Translations under genes and position numbers: made by a program
Shown: piece after piece, positions 14,008 through 19,491 of the stretch
How positions within the stretch are numbered: position 1 is the first letter of the stretch
How the letters are laid out: every line of letters begins with the position of its first letter
Virus record (IMG/VR): IMGVR_UViG_3300009104_000132
Coordinates: 1 to 22,201 of that record
Source: a virus
Reading direction: 5' to 3' (one strand)
DNA length: 22,201 nt
The notes under the pieces: model-generated
Told to the model about the DNA's origin: nothing
The model's database searches: none
The model's input: only the letters and a program-made list of their open reading frames with translations

Positions 14008-14746
14008 AATTATAGAGCGATTCGGTCGGCTCTGCCCCGCCTCCTCCATCTTGGAAAGATGGTGTGCTTCTATTTACACCAGAATCGCATTTCTTTTTAC
14101 CTTTATACATTCCAGCACCCATTTCATCTATTTTACTGAATGGTAATATTGGAACATTTATTTTGTAGGTTTTATCTATTAGGTAAATGTATCTAAACTG
14201 ATTGCCTTTTATTGGATATGCACCATTACGCTTCCAATATCCTGCACTCTGACCTATCTTTTTGTAATTGCTATTATTTAGTGTTTTGTCTGCTATTATA
14301 TCACCATTAGGCATTTTTAGCATAGTTTTGTTTTGTTTTATATTTGTAAGTTTAAAACCGCTTGCTCTATAAATTGTGCCGTCACCACATTGTGCCCCGT
14401 CTGCGAAACTAATTATCCACTTAATATGAGGTGCATGTTTTTTTATTAACCTAATTGCAACCGAAATACACCTGCTCTCACTGTTGCGTGGTAATATATC
14501 ATCAAACGCCATACGGTTTAATTCAAGAAATTCATTCCACCCTGTATTTTTAACCAACCCAAGCATTTTTCTTTTATCCGTCGAACTGCCAAAACTCATA
14601 ACCCCATGCAACACCCCATCGAGAAATGCACCAAAATGCAGTTTGGAATTATTTACAACCTTCCCTGAATAATGATATTTCCTCACAAAATCATTTGCAA
14701 TCTTTGACGGAATTACCTTTAACCGGATGTCTTTTACTCTACTCAT
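14000..14746 (-). CDS. Mom-family DNA-modification protein (GNAT-like)
   Basis: A 248-residue protein resembling Mu Mom, which converts adenine in DNA to a carbamoylmethylated base and so blocks restriction. Visible signatures are KYHYS at 23-27, GVLHGVMSFG, LELNRMAFDD and the GNAT-like stretch ISFADGAQCGDGTIYRASGF. The start at 14746 overlaps the ParB-like gene's stop (TAG); an earlier in-frame ATG at 14791 is less well placed. A Gly/Ser-rich tail (GGGGAEPTES) is present at the C-terminus. It lies between the ParB-like gene and terminase. No partner regulator gene (com) is obvious. The family call is moderately strong; the modified base here is unknown. Confidence 0.78.
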   Translation of the reverse strand: MSRVKDIRLKVIPSKIANDFVRKYHYSGKVVNNSKLHFGAFLDGVLHGVMSFGSSTDKRKMLGLVKNTGWNEFLELNRMAFDDILPRNSESRCISVAIRLIKKHAPHIKWIISFADGAQCGDGTIYRASGFKLTNIKQNKTMLKMPNGDIIADKTLNNSNYKKIGQSAGYWKRNGAYPIKGNQFRYIYLIDKTYKINVPILPFSKIDEMGAGMYKGKKKCDSGVNRSTPSFQDGGGGAEPTESLYNYA

Positions 14747-15335
14747 AAGAATTGCATATCCACCATAAAGCATTTCCGTTGCTATTCTCATTTCCTGTAT
14801 CGCCGAAGTCGTTTTGTTTTGCTATTTTCAATTTATCTTTGACAATCTCCGCCTGTTCGTCTGATAATGTGAACGTCATCTGCTGGAAAGGCTCTTTGTC
14901 TCCATCCGGTAATTCAAACTCCGTTCCATAATCTTGGTCAAACGGAAATAAATCTTTATCATCAAACCCCCACTCCGTCAATTCGCCTACATCGAAATAA
15001 TTAGCCAGGGCATCGTAATCCCATTCACCTGTGTTCTTATTAAGCCGGATGTTTAATTCTTTTTCTTGATCTAAAGGAAGGCTCACCTCCACCACAGGGA
15101 CTTTATCAAACCCTAAATCTTTCGCTACCCTTGCCCTTTGGTGTCCTCCTACCAGTATATTTTTACGGTCTTTATGGGTGTTTACAATTAAAGGATCGAC
15201 CAATCCAAAACGAGTGATAGAATCTTTGAGATTTTTATATTGGTCTTTGGTCAGTTGCCGGGGATTATATTCAGCGAATATCAATGATTCGATGGGATAA
15301 TCTTTTGTTTTAAGACTTTGGGCCATATCGGTCAT
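14739..15335 (-). CDS. ParB/Srx-fold phage protein
   Basis: A 198-residue protein using the ATG at 15333-15335. It has the ParB N-terminal fold marks: AEYNPRQL at residues 21-28, GLVDPLIVN, and GGHQR at 63-67, then LGFDKVPVVEV and LNKNTGEWDYDALANYF. The C-terminus carries the NENSNGNALWWIC type of ending seen in phage ParB-like proteins. Such proteins usually sit beside a DNA-modification enzyme (here Mom) near the terminase, and some members of the family have nuclease or NTP-binding activity. There is no helix-turn-helix DNA-binding half as in chromosomal ParB, so plasmid partition is unlikely. The frame overlaps the FmdB-like gene by 26 bases, and the start lacks a good ribosome site. Confidence 0.85.
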   Translation of the reverse strand: MTDMAQSLKTKDYPIESLIFAEYNPRQLTKDQYKNLKDSITRFGLVDPLIVNTHKDRKNILVGGHQRARVAKDLGFDKVPVVEVSLPLDQEKELNIRLNKNTGEWDYDALANYFDVGELTEWGFDDKDLFPFDQDYGTEFELPDGDKEPFQQMTFTLSDEQAEIVKDKLKIAKQNDFGDTGNENSNGNALWWICNSYE

Positions 15336-15507
15336 AATCGGTATCGTGGAATCCCTCCCCTTTGAGAATAAAATTAGCCGCCGTGATTGCTTTCCGTGTG
15401 CGGAATGAATCACATTTCGGGCATTGTTCGTCTGATTCGTCGTCCATAGGGCGTAGTGTTTCCCATACCCACAGACAAGAATTGCATTTGTAGTCGTATC
15501 GTATCAT
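15310..15507 (-). CDS. FmdB-like zinc-ribbon protein
   Basis: A 65-residue protein using the ATG at 15505-15507, which gives the family start MIRYDYKCNSC; an in-frame ATG exists at 15534. Four cysteines, Cys8, Cys11, Cys29 and Cys32, form a zinc ribbon. The ending ANFILKGEGFHDTDYDRYGP matches the FmdB-type pattern with the 'F-LKG-GF--TDY' tail. It is probably a nucleic-acid or protein-binding accessory; the family's role is unclear. It starts the late block, 110 bases after the sigma-like gene. GGAAAG is only about three bases before the ATG, so the ribosome site is weak. Confidence 0.8.
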   Translation of the reverse strand: MIRYDYKCNSCLWVWETLRPMDDESDEQCPKCDSFRTRKAITAANFILKGEGFHDTDYDRYGPKS

Positions 15508-15576
15508 CTTTCCGGAAAGAGGTACGCCCACCATTCCTGTTTACCGCCTGTCCTTCGTCTGTTTTGTCAGAAATGC

Positions 15577-15605
15577 GGGTAGGGCGGTGAGTGACCCCTC
15601 TACCC
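15577..15605 (-). promoter_or_regulatory. Strong hairpin in the early-late gap
   Basis: In the gap between the sigma-like and FmdB-like genes, GGGTAG at one side pairs with CTACCC at the other, extended inward to an 11-bp stem with two single-base bulges and a five-base loop. No U-tract follows on either strand, so it is not a classical intrinsic terminator. It lies where late transcription may begin. I do not see convincing -35/-10 boxes in this gap. Confidence 0.5.
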
Positions 15606-15617
15606 TATTGGGGTGAT

Positions 15618-15920
15618 TTAAACAGTCTGGAAGTGCTTACAGGCCCGGTGAAAGGCTTGTGATGCGGCCTGTGGGGATATACCTTTCAAGTCGGCTATCC
15701 CGGTGAAAGAAAAGCCCTGGATGGTGTGCATATAGACTATATCTCTCTGTAAATCAGATAGTTCGGGCCATGCGGACTCGGTGGTTTTAGCAAATTTTAA
15801 TTCATCAGAATCGTATTGACCCCGGTGATACAAATATTCTACGGCTAACTTGAAAACGTTTAATCTTTTGAGTGCTTTTTCCGCTAAACGTGCCGCTTCC
15901 TCGTTGTAGCCCTGCTCCAT
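15618..15920 (-). CDS. Sigma-70 region 4-like protein, candidate late regulator
   Basis: A 100-residue protein with an N-terminal helical part (NEEAARLAEKALKRLNVFKL). A C-terminal helix-turn-helix follows: LSDLQRDIVYMHTIQGFSFT, then GIADLKGISPQAASQAFHRA. This is the pattern of sigma region 4 and ArpU-like phage regulators. The start follows the zinc-finger stop directly, with AAGGA about four bases upstream. As the last gene of the early block and next to the late-block gap, it may turn on late genes with RNA polymerase, as ArpU-like proteins do. There is no region 2, so it is not a complete sigma factor. The call is from pattern and context. Confidence 0.75.
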   Translation of the reverse strand: MEQGYNEEAARLAEKALKRLNVFKLAVEYLYHRGQYDSDELKFAKTTESAWPELSDLQRDIVYMHTIQGFSFTGIADLKGISPQAASQAFHRACKHFQTV

Positions 15921-16169
15921 CTATCCTTGTCCCCACCACCATCCGTTGCCATTTTCCATGAATGTCTCCGCTCTGTCTTTCAAATATTCCATATCATCGA
16001 TGTCGCCCTTGTAAGGCCATCCCTGTTTCCATCCCTGCCAATCCCTTGATTGTCGTTTCAGACCTTGACACTGCTTACAATGGGGTCTTAACCGGTTGGG
16101 GTTGGCATGATAGGCGTAGAAGTCGGCGTGGTGTTTCTCCTTATTACAAGTTTGACATACTTTAGTCAT
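15921..16169 (-). CDS. Small zinc-finger protein
   Basis: An 82-residue protein starting MTKVCQTCNKEKHHADFYAY with a good ribosome site (GGGAG). Cys5 and Cys8 pair with the later CKQC (Cys31, Cys34) to form a probable zinc finger, with His residues between. The rest is Trp-rich (DWQGWKQGWPYKGDIDDMEY; GNGWWWGQG). The knuckle resembles those of phage HNH-like or recombination endonuclease VII-like proteins, but no nuclease core remains. It probably binds nucleic acid. It is coupled to the sigma-like gene downstream. Function is otherwise open. Confidence 0.75.
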   Translation of the reverse strand: MTKVCQTCNKEKHHADFYAYHANPNRLRPHCKQCQGLKRQSRDWQGWKQGWPYKGDIDDMEYLKDRAETFMENGNGWWWGQG

Positions 16170-16266
16170 CTTCTTTCTCCCTATTGTTTATACTTATGAC
16201 CACAGTTAATAGGGTCACTATGAATATAATCGTCAGGCCAATTAAATGATTCAAACAGACGTGCAT
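16162..16266 (-). CDS. Tiny single-helix membrane peptide
   Basis: A 34-residue peptide, ATG at 16264-16266, with GAGGT five bases upstream. The sequence is MHVCLNHLIGLTIIFIVTLL followed by TVVISINNREKEDD: one transmembrane helix with a short charged tail. Its 3' end overlaps the zinc-finger start by eight bases. The clear ribosome site argues it is translated. No family is recognised. Confidence 0.6.
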   Translation of the reverse strand: MHVCLNHLIGLTIIFIVTLLTVVISINNREKEDD

Positions 16267-16273
16267 CGTTACC

Positions 16274-16405
16274 TCACTTTTTTATATATCTTTCATAAAT
16301 TTCTGTCACGAATGCACTGAACATGATCAACCCGAAGGCGATCAGGGACAGGCCGATCCCCAGACATAATATTGACCCGGATATTTTTACTATTGCATCA
16401 ATCAA
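16274..16405 (-). CDS. Small single-pass membrane protein (43 residues)
   Basis: It begins with TTG overlapping the TGA of the SSB-tail protein (TTGA) and ends at 16274-16276. The product LIDAIVKISGSILCLGIGLS, then LIAFGLIMFSAFVTEIYERY, is one long hydrophobic helix with a basic end (IKK). No stronger start exists in frame. It lies eight bases before the next membrane peptide, so two small membrane proteins are made in tandem. No family recognised; a role in host-membrane functions is a guess. Confidence 0.55.
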   Translation of the reverse strand: MIDAIVKISGSILCLGIGLSLIAFGLIMFSAFVTEIYERYIKK

Positions 16406-16629
16406 AACGGTAAGTCCTCATCCTTTGGCTTGTATTCGTTTTTGTAGGCGTAATGCGTTGCCCCTTTTTCGGACGGTTGCCGGCGTTTGGATATGGATAG
16501 ATTCACCCATCCATTTTCCGCCATGTCTTGCAGTTCCTTTACGTTGAAGGCGCAATTTAGAACACTCCCCCCATTGTCAAACTCCTTTTCAACTATCTTG
16601 CACTTGTTGATGTACTGTTTTTCTGGCAT
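16402..16629 (-). CDS. Small protein with an SSB-like acidic tail (DEDLPF)
   Basis: A 75-residue protein behind a good ribosome site (GGGAG about eight bases upstream). It starts MPEKQYINKCKIVEKEFDNG; the body is strand-rich and basic (GWVNLSISKRRQPSEKGATH), and it ends EYKPKDEDLPF. The final six residues match the acidic Asp/Pro-Phe tip by which SSB proteins recruit replication and repair partners. No full OB fold is evident at this length, but a minimal ssDNA-binding protein is possible. The neighbours are replication and recombination genes. The tail is directly visible; DNA binding is inferred. Confidence 0.78.
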   Translation of the reverse strand: MPEKQYINKCKIVEKEFDNGGSVLNCAFNVKELQDMAENGWVNLSISKRRQPSEKGATHYAYKNEYKPKDEDLPF

Positions 16630-16726
16630 CTTTTCGCTCCCTTCTTTTCTTTGATTTATATTCAGCGATGCTTTTTCGTTTAAGCATCTTCGCTCTTTTC
16701 CTGTTTTTTGCTTTTTTATTCGGCAT
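16589..16726 (-). CDS. Very basic 45-residue protein, partly overlapping
   Basis: An ATG at 16724-16726 opens MPNKKAKNRKRAKMLKRKSI, then AEYKSKKRRERKDARKTVHQ, ending QVQDS. The start overlaps the preceding stop by eight or more bases, with GGAAAG just upstream. The last 41 bases overlap the next gene in another frame. About half the residues are Lys/Arg, so it could bind nucleic acid. Without it there would be an 86-base gap. The overlap and lack of a family keep it uncertain. Confidence 0.45.
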   Translation of the reverse strand: MPNKKAKNRKRAKMLKRKSIAEYKSKKRRERKDARKTVHQQVQDS

Positions 16727-17144
16727 TTCTTTCCAAAATTATAAGTTTATGTATTTTTGTTATTCCACACTGTTTCCATCCGGCTCTTTTAAAACAGTAT
16801 CCAGGGTTAGTTGATTTGATTTTTTTTGCATTGATATAGGTATAATGCCTTTGATCAGGCCATATTGCATCAGCAATCGCATCCGCTTCTTGAATGAGGG
16901 TGCTACTTTTCGTTTCTGACTCATTTCTAAAGACTGCACAATTAATTCCATTTTCTCCGGAATCGTTTATAAAATTTCTCCATACAAACATCGCATCAGC
17001 TTCCCATGTGCGAAGCACAAGTTTTTCACCAGGCCCAACAAATAATTTCTGTTCTCTGCCATCTGCATATTCTCTATATGAATAATGTCGTTTAAATAAG
17101 TCCATACAATACTCATCACCATCTTTTGTCAAATACCAATGCAT
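16716..17144 (-). CDS. Conserved phage protein, possibly GNAT-like
   Basis: A 142-residue protein using the ATG at 17142-17144 (MHWYLTKDGDEYCMDLFKRH); a TTG at 17189 is another possible start with an unfamiliar leader. Recognisable stretches are EQKLFVGPGEKLVLRTWEAD, FVWRNFINDSGENGINCAVF and TYINAKKIKSTNPGYCFKRA, then GWKQCGITK. The order 'FVWR-F', 'NCAVFRNE' and 'NPGYCFKRAGW-CG' resembles small phage acetyltransferase-like proteins, but I cannot confirm a fold. No transmembrane segment is present. It follows a spacer of about 98 bases with no convincing gene. Confidence 0.72.
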   Translation of the reverse strand: MHWYLTKDGDEYCMDLFKRHYSYREYADGREQKLFVGPGEKLVLRTWEADAMFVWRNFINDSGENGINCAVFRNESETKSSTLIQEADAIADAIWPDQRHYTYINAKKIKSTNPGYCFKRAGWKQCGITKIHKLIILERNAE

Positions 17145-17242
17145 TTTTATTCGGCATAATTCTTTGAGGGCGACCAGTTTGCCAACCAAGTCTCTTTTCC
17201 AAAGTCAGCGATCTAAATGATTCCTAACTTTAAAAAACGCCC

Positions 17243-17419
17243 TCATTTCTTTTTAAATATTTCTTTTAATAATTTCCTTACATCTTCGACGTGATCATTA
17301 CAGGCATAAGCCAGTGTGACGGTCTTACCATCCTTCACATCAGTAAATTCATATTCGGCTATTTCTAAACAAGAGCCTTCCTTGCATATATTTGGCAGCA
17401 TCTTTCTCGCTAATATCAT
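17243..17419 (-). CDS. Small Cys-containing protein (58 residues)
   Basis: The ATG at 17417-17419 overlaps the upstream stop by ATGA; an earlier in-frame start at 17443 is less likely. The sequence MILARKMLPNICKEGSCLEI is followed by a strand-like region and ACNDHVEDVRKLLKEIFKKK. Cys12, Cys17 and a later Cys/His pair could bind zinc. Coupled to the PAPS-reductase-like gene, it might be a partner protein. No family is recognised. Confidence 0.68.
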   Translation of the reverse strand: MILARKMLPNICKEGSCLEIAEYEFTDVKDGKTVTLAYACNDHVEDVRKLLKEIFKKK

Positions 17420-18204
17420 ATTCCACAGTATCCTTCTTCGCACATAAACAATTCTTCTTGATCTTCTTGCAAATAGGCAGAGTCAAGCGGTTTTAGTGAT
17501 CTGTGCAAAAACAATTCCCCTTCAAGGCCACGATTTATTAGGGCGTTTCTAATTGAATTATCAACCTCAACAGCTTTTCCCCATCCTTTAGGATTTGTAT
17601 TCTTGAGCCGTTTCCAATCTCTATTTTGATGATAAGGACAAAATACGCAAGCCGATTTTATAACATCATTAAATCCCATTTCTGTCAGATATTTTTGACA
17701 ATCTTCACGAGTAATTCTTCTGTCAATTAGAGGATAAACATACTCAACATTAAAAATTAAAGATGTTTTCATTCTTTGTATTTCATCTAAAGATATTCCA
17801 AGCCATACTTCTGATGGTTTATTTTTTTGATATTTTTTTAGACCATGCAGTTCTCGCATTTTTTTCATAACCGGTTTTATTTTATATTCTGATGTGCATT
17901 GTCTCCGAATCATCCCGCCGGACTCATAATTGCTAAATGCGGGGATACCTGCAAATCTCTGTCCGGGCGAATTAGTTCCATCAATCAAATCGTTGTATAG
18001 GTTTTTCTCATCGCATACAATAATTTCTATTCCATTATTTTTTTTAGACCAATTTTTTAGGTCATCCAATAATTTATATGTTTGGTCATATTCTGCACCG
18101 GGATCAGCAAAAATAGCATAATTGGCACGATCTATATGTCCCAATGAACTCATTAAATACATAGTCGTTGATTGTATCCCCAATCCAAGTGAAATCACTT
18201 TCAT
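17416..18204 (-). CDS. PAPS reductase-like ATP pyrophosphatase (PP-loop family)
   Basis: A 262-residue protein with its start at ATG 18202-18204, overlapping the exonuclease stop by ATGA; a longer frame from 18276 lacks that coupling. A PP-loop-like segment, SLGLGIQSTTM, stands at residues 5-15 where the usual SGGxDS motif lies, followed by FADPGAEYDQTY at 32-43. The middle has RRQCTSEYKIKP with Cys103, and YPLIDRRITREDCQKYL. A Cys cluster at 186-189 (CVFCPYH) and C-terminal Cys255 and Cys260 could bind iron-sulphur or metal. In phages such proteins are linked to sulfur or base modification, but the substrate is unknown. It need not make sulfite. Confidence 0.78.
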   Translation of the reverse strand: MKVISLGLGIQSTTMYLMSSLGHIDRANYAIFADPGAEYDQTYKLLDDLKNWSKKNNGIEIIVCDEKNLYNDLIDGTNSPGQRFAGIPAFSNYESGGMIRRQCTSEYKIKPVMKKMRELHGLKKYQKNKPSEVWLGISLDEIQRMKTSLIFNVEYVYPLIDRRITREDCQKYLTEMGFNDVIKSACVFCPYHQNRDWKRLKNTNPKGWGKAVEVDNSIRNALINRGLEGELFLHRSLKPLDSAYLQEDQEELFMCEEGYCGI

Positions 18205-19124
18205 CTGGCTACACTTCTGATATTTGTTTTCACAATGTTGGAATTTTTCTTGTGACGTATATAGGGAGTTTTGCAACTGCTACACCTATAAACCGGGAAT
18301 TGATATGCGCTTGTCAGATAGACTGCTTCAGTTTCATTCAAATCTTCACATCCGCAATTTGGACAGGCATCCTGATCCATCAGTACACCCAGATTGGGAT
18401 GATTGTGGATATAGGGGCGGAGTTTTAAATAAACATCTTCCAATCCCATTACATCGTGGCGGTTGTATTCGGCCATTTTATCCAAAGCATCCTGCTTCCC
18501 ATCCATGCAATCAAGCCAGAGTTGAAAATTCGTGTCCAGTTTCTGCTCAAGTTTGAAATGCTTGGTGAGATAATCTTGCTTGTAAGATGTGAAGGCGAAC
18601 TCCCGGCGGGCTACTTTTAAGGTGTCAATGGACTTGTAGGGAGAAGGCGGGTCTAACTGATTGTCTATAAAGCGGGCATTTAATTTCCGTAGATCAAAGC
18701 GATCCCCATTATGAGCGATAACGATGTCGGCTTTATCCAATAATGTCCAGATGGATTCTATGATCCTTTTATCATCCCCGGCTTTCGCTTCTTTAGGTGT
18801 TAAAATATCACTGTGAATTTCATCGTCATACAGCCATTTCGCCGCCCAGGATAAAACATTCCACTCTTTCACGATATTGGTATGGGGGATGCGCTGTTTA
18901 TACAGTCCCCATACATGAACGGTCATGGGAGTTGTTTCAATATCGAATAATAATATCCGGGGGAGGTGAGATTTATCTATATTTTCAAACGTCTGCCAGT
19001 TGGTTGTGAATCTTCGACCGCACTCTTTACATTCCCACCTTCTTCTTGATTCACCGTTTTTGGTTAGGCGTATTGCTTTCTTTTTGGTATGGGACGATCC
19101 GCAGTCAGGGCAGATGGCTCTCAT
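18201..19124 (-). CDS. DEDDy 3'-5' exonuclease with two zinc ribbons
   Basis: A 307-residue protein with a good ribosome site (AAAGGA). The N-terminal zinc ribbon has Cys5, Cys8, Cys32 and Cys35. An RNase H-like exonuclease follows: LLFDIETTP with Asp61/Glu63, IVIAHNGDRFDLRKL with Asp144, and YNRHD with Tyr220/Asp224 (DEDDy type). A second Cys4 ribbon (Cys254, Cys257, Cys281, Cys284) follows near the C-terminus. The core belongs to the YprB/PolB-like exonuclease group. It probably trims single-stranded ends in replication or recombination; the zinc ribbons may hold the nucleic acid. It is coupled to the PAPS-reductase-like gene. Confidence 0.88.
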   Translation of the reverse strand: MRAICPDCGSSHTKKKAIRLTKNGESRRRWECKECGRRFTTNWQTFENIDKSHLPRILLFDIETTPMTVHVWGLYKQRIPHTNIVKEWNVLSWAAKWLYDDEIHSDILTPKEAKAGDDKRIIESIWTLLDKADIVIAHNGDRFDLRKLNARFIDNQLDPPSPYKSIDTLKVARREFAFTSYKQDYLTKHFKLEQKLDTNFQLWLDCMDGKQDALDKMAEYNRHDVMGLEDVYLKLRPYIHNHPNLGVLMDQDACPNCGCEDLNETEAVYLTSAYQFPVYRCSSCKTPYIRHKKNSNIVKTNIRSVAR

Positions 19125-19145
19125 GGTTTTTCCTTTGGTATGTGT

Positions 19146-19454
19146 TTACCACAATTCTTCCTGTGGTGTGGATTGTTTAAACTGCCATGTATGAACAGGC
19201 TTGCCGTAGTTCCCCGGTTTCATGTGAGAGGTTTTCCGCAAATACCCCTCTTTTGTGAGGTTGGTGATGGCCCGGCGCACCGAGGTTAAAGGTCTATTGG
19301 CCATCATGCAGTATGTTTGTATATCTTCCGGGGAAAAGGCTTTGTCGGGATTCTTTTCAAAGAATGTCAAAATACGATCCTCTTGAGTGTTGGCCTTGCG
19401 CCTTGCTTCCTTGAGGTCATATCCTTTTAAATTTGTTGTGTTATAGTAACTCAT
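19146..19454 (-). CDS. Winged-helix DNA-binding protein
   Basis: A 102-residue protein starting MSYYNTTNLKGYDLKEARRK. The middle has a winged-helix shape: TQEDRILTFFEKNPDKAFSP, EDIQTYCMMANRPLTSVRRA and ITNLTKEGYLRKTSHM, then a wing NYGKPVHTWQF. Such small phage proteins often regulate or assist replication. No Shine-Dalgarno site precedes the ATG; instead a very stable hairpin ends seven bases upstream. A repressor or replication-accessory role is possible; no specific family is recognised. Confidence 0.75.
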   Translation of the reverse strand: MSYYNTTNLKGYDLKEARRKANTQEDRILTFFEKNPDKAFSPEDIQTYCMMANRPLTSVRRAITNLTKEGYLRKTSHMKPGNYGKPVHTWQFKQSTPQEELW

Positions 19455-19461
19455 AATTATT

Positions 19462-19483
19462 GGGGGACGGTTTCCCGCCCCCC
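19462..19483 (-). promoter_or_regulatory. GAAA-tetraloop hairpin before the winged-helix gene
   Basis: The minus-strand RNA forms a 9-bp stem (five G-C, a G-U wobble, then C-G, G-C, G-C) closed by a GAAA loop, one of the stable GNRA tetraloops. It lies between the ParB/Srx stop and the winged-helix ATG, which follows after seven bases. Read on the plus strand, the same stem is followed by ATTTTTATTT and could terminate antisense transcription. Confidence 0.65.
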
Positions 19484-19491
19484 ATTTTTAT

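Noticed and set aside
14739-15335. Plasmid or chromosome partition ParB
   Set aside because: No HTH partition half, no ParA gene and no parS-like sites; the terminase-side context and ending match phage ParB-like proteins.
17416-18204. Assimilatory sulfate reductase (cysH)
   Set aside because: The PP-loop motif and Cys layout differ, and neighbours are nucleic-acid enzymes, not sulfur-assimilation genes.
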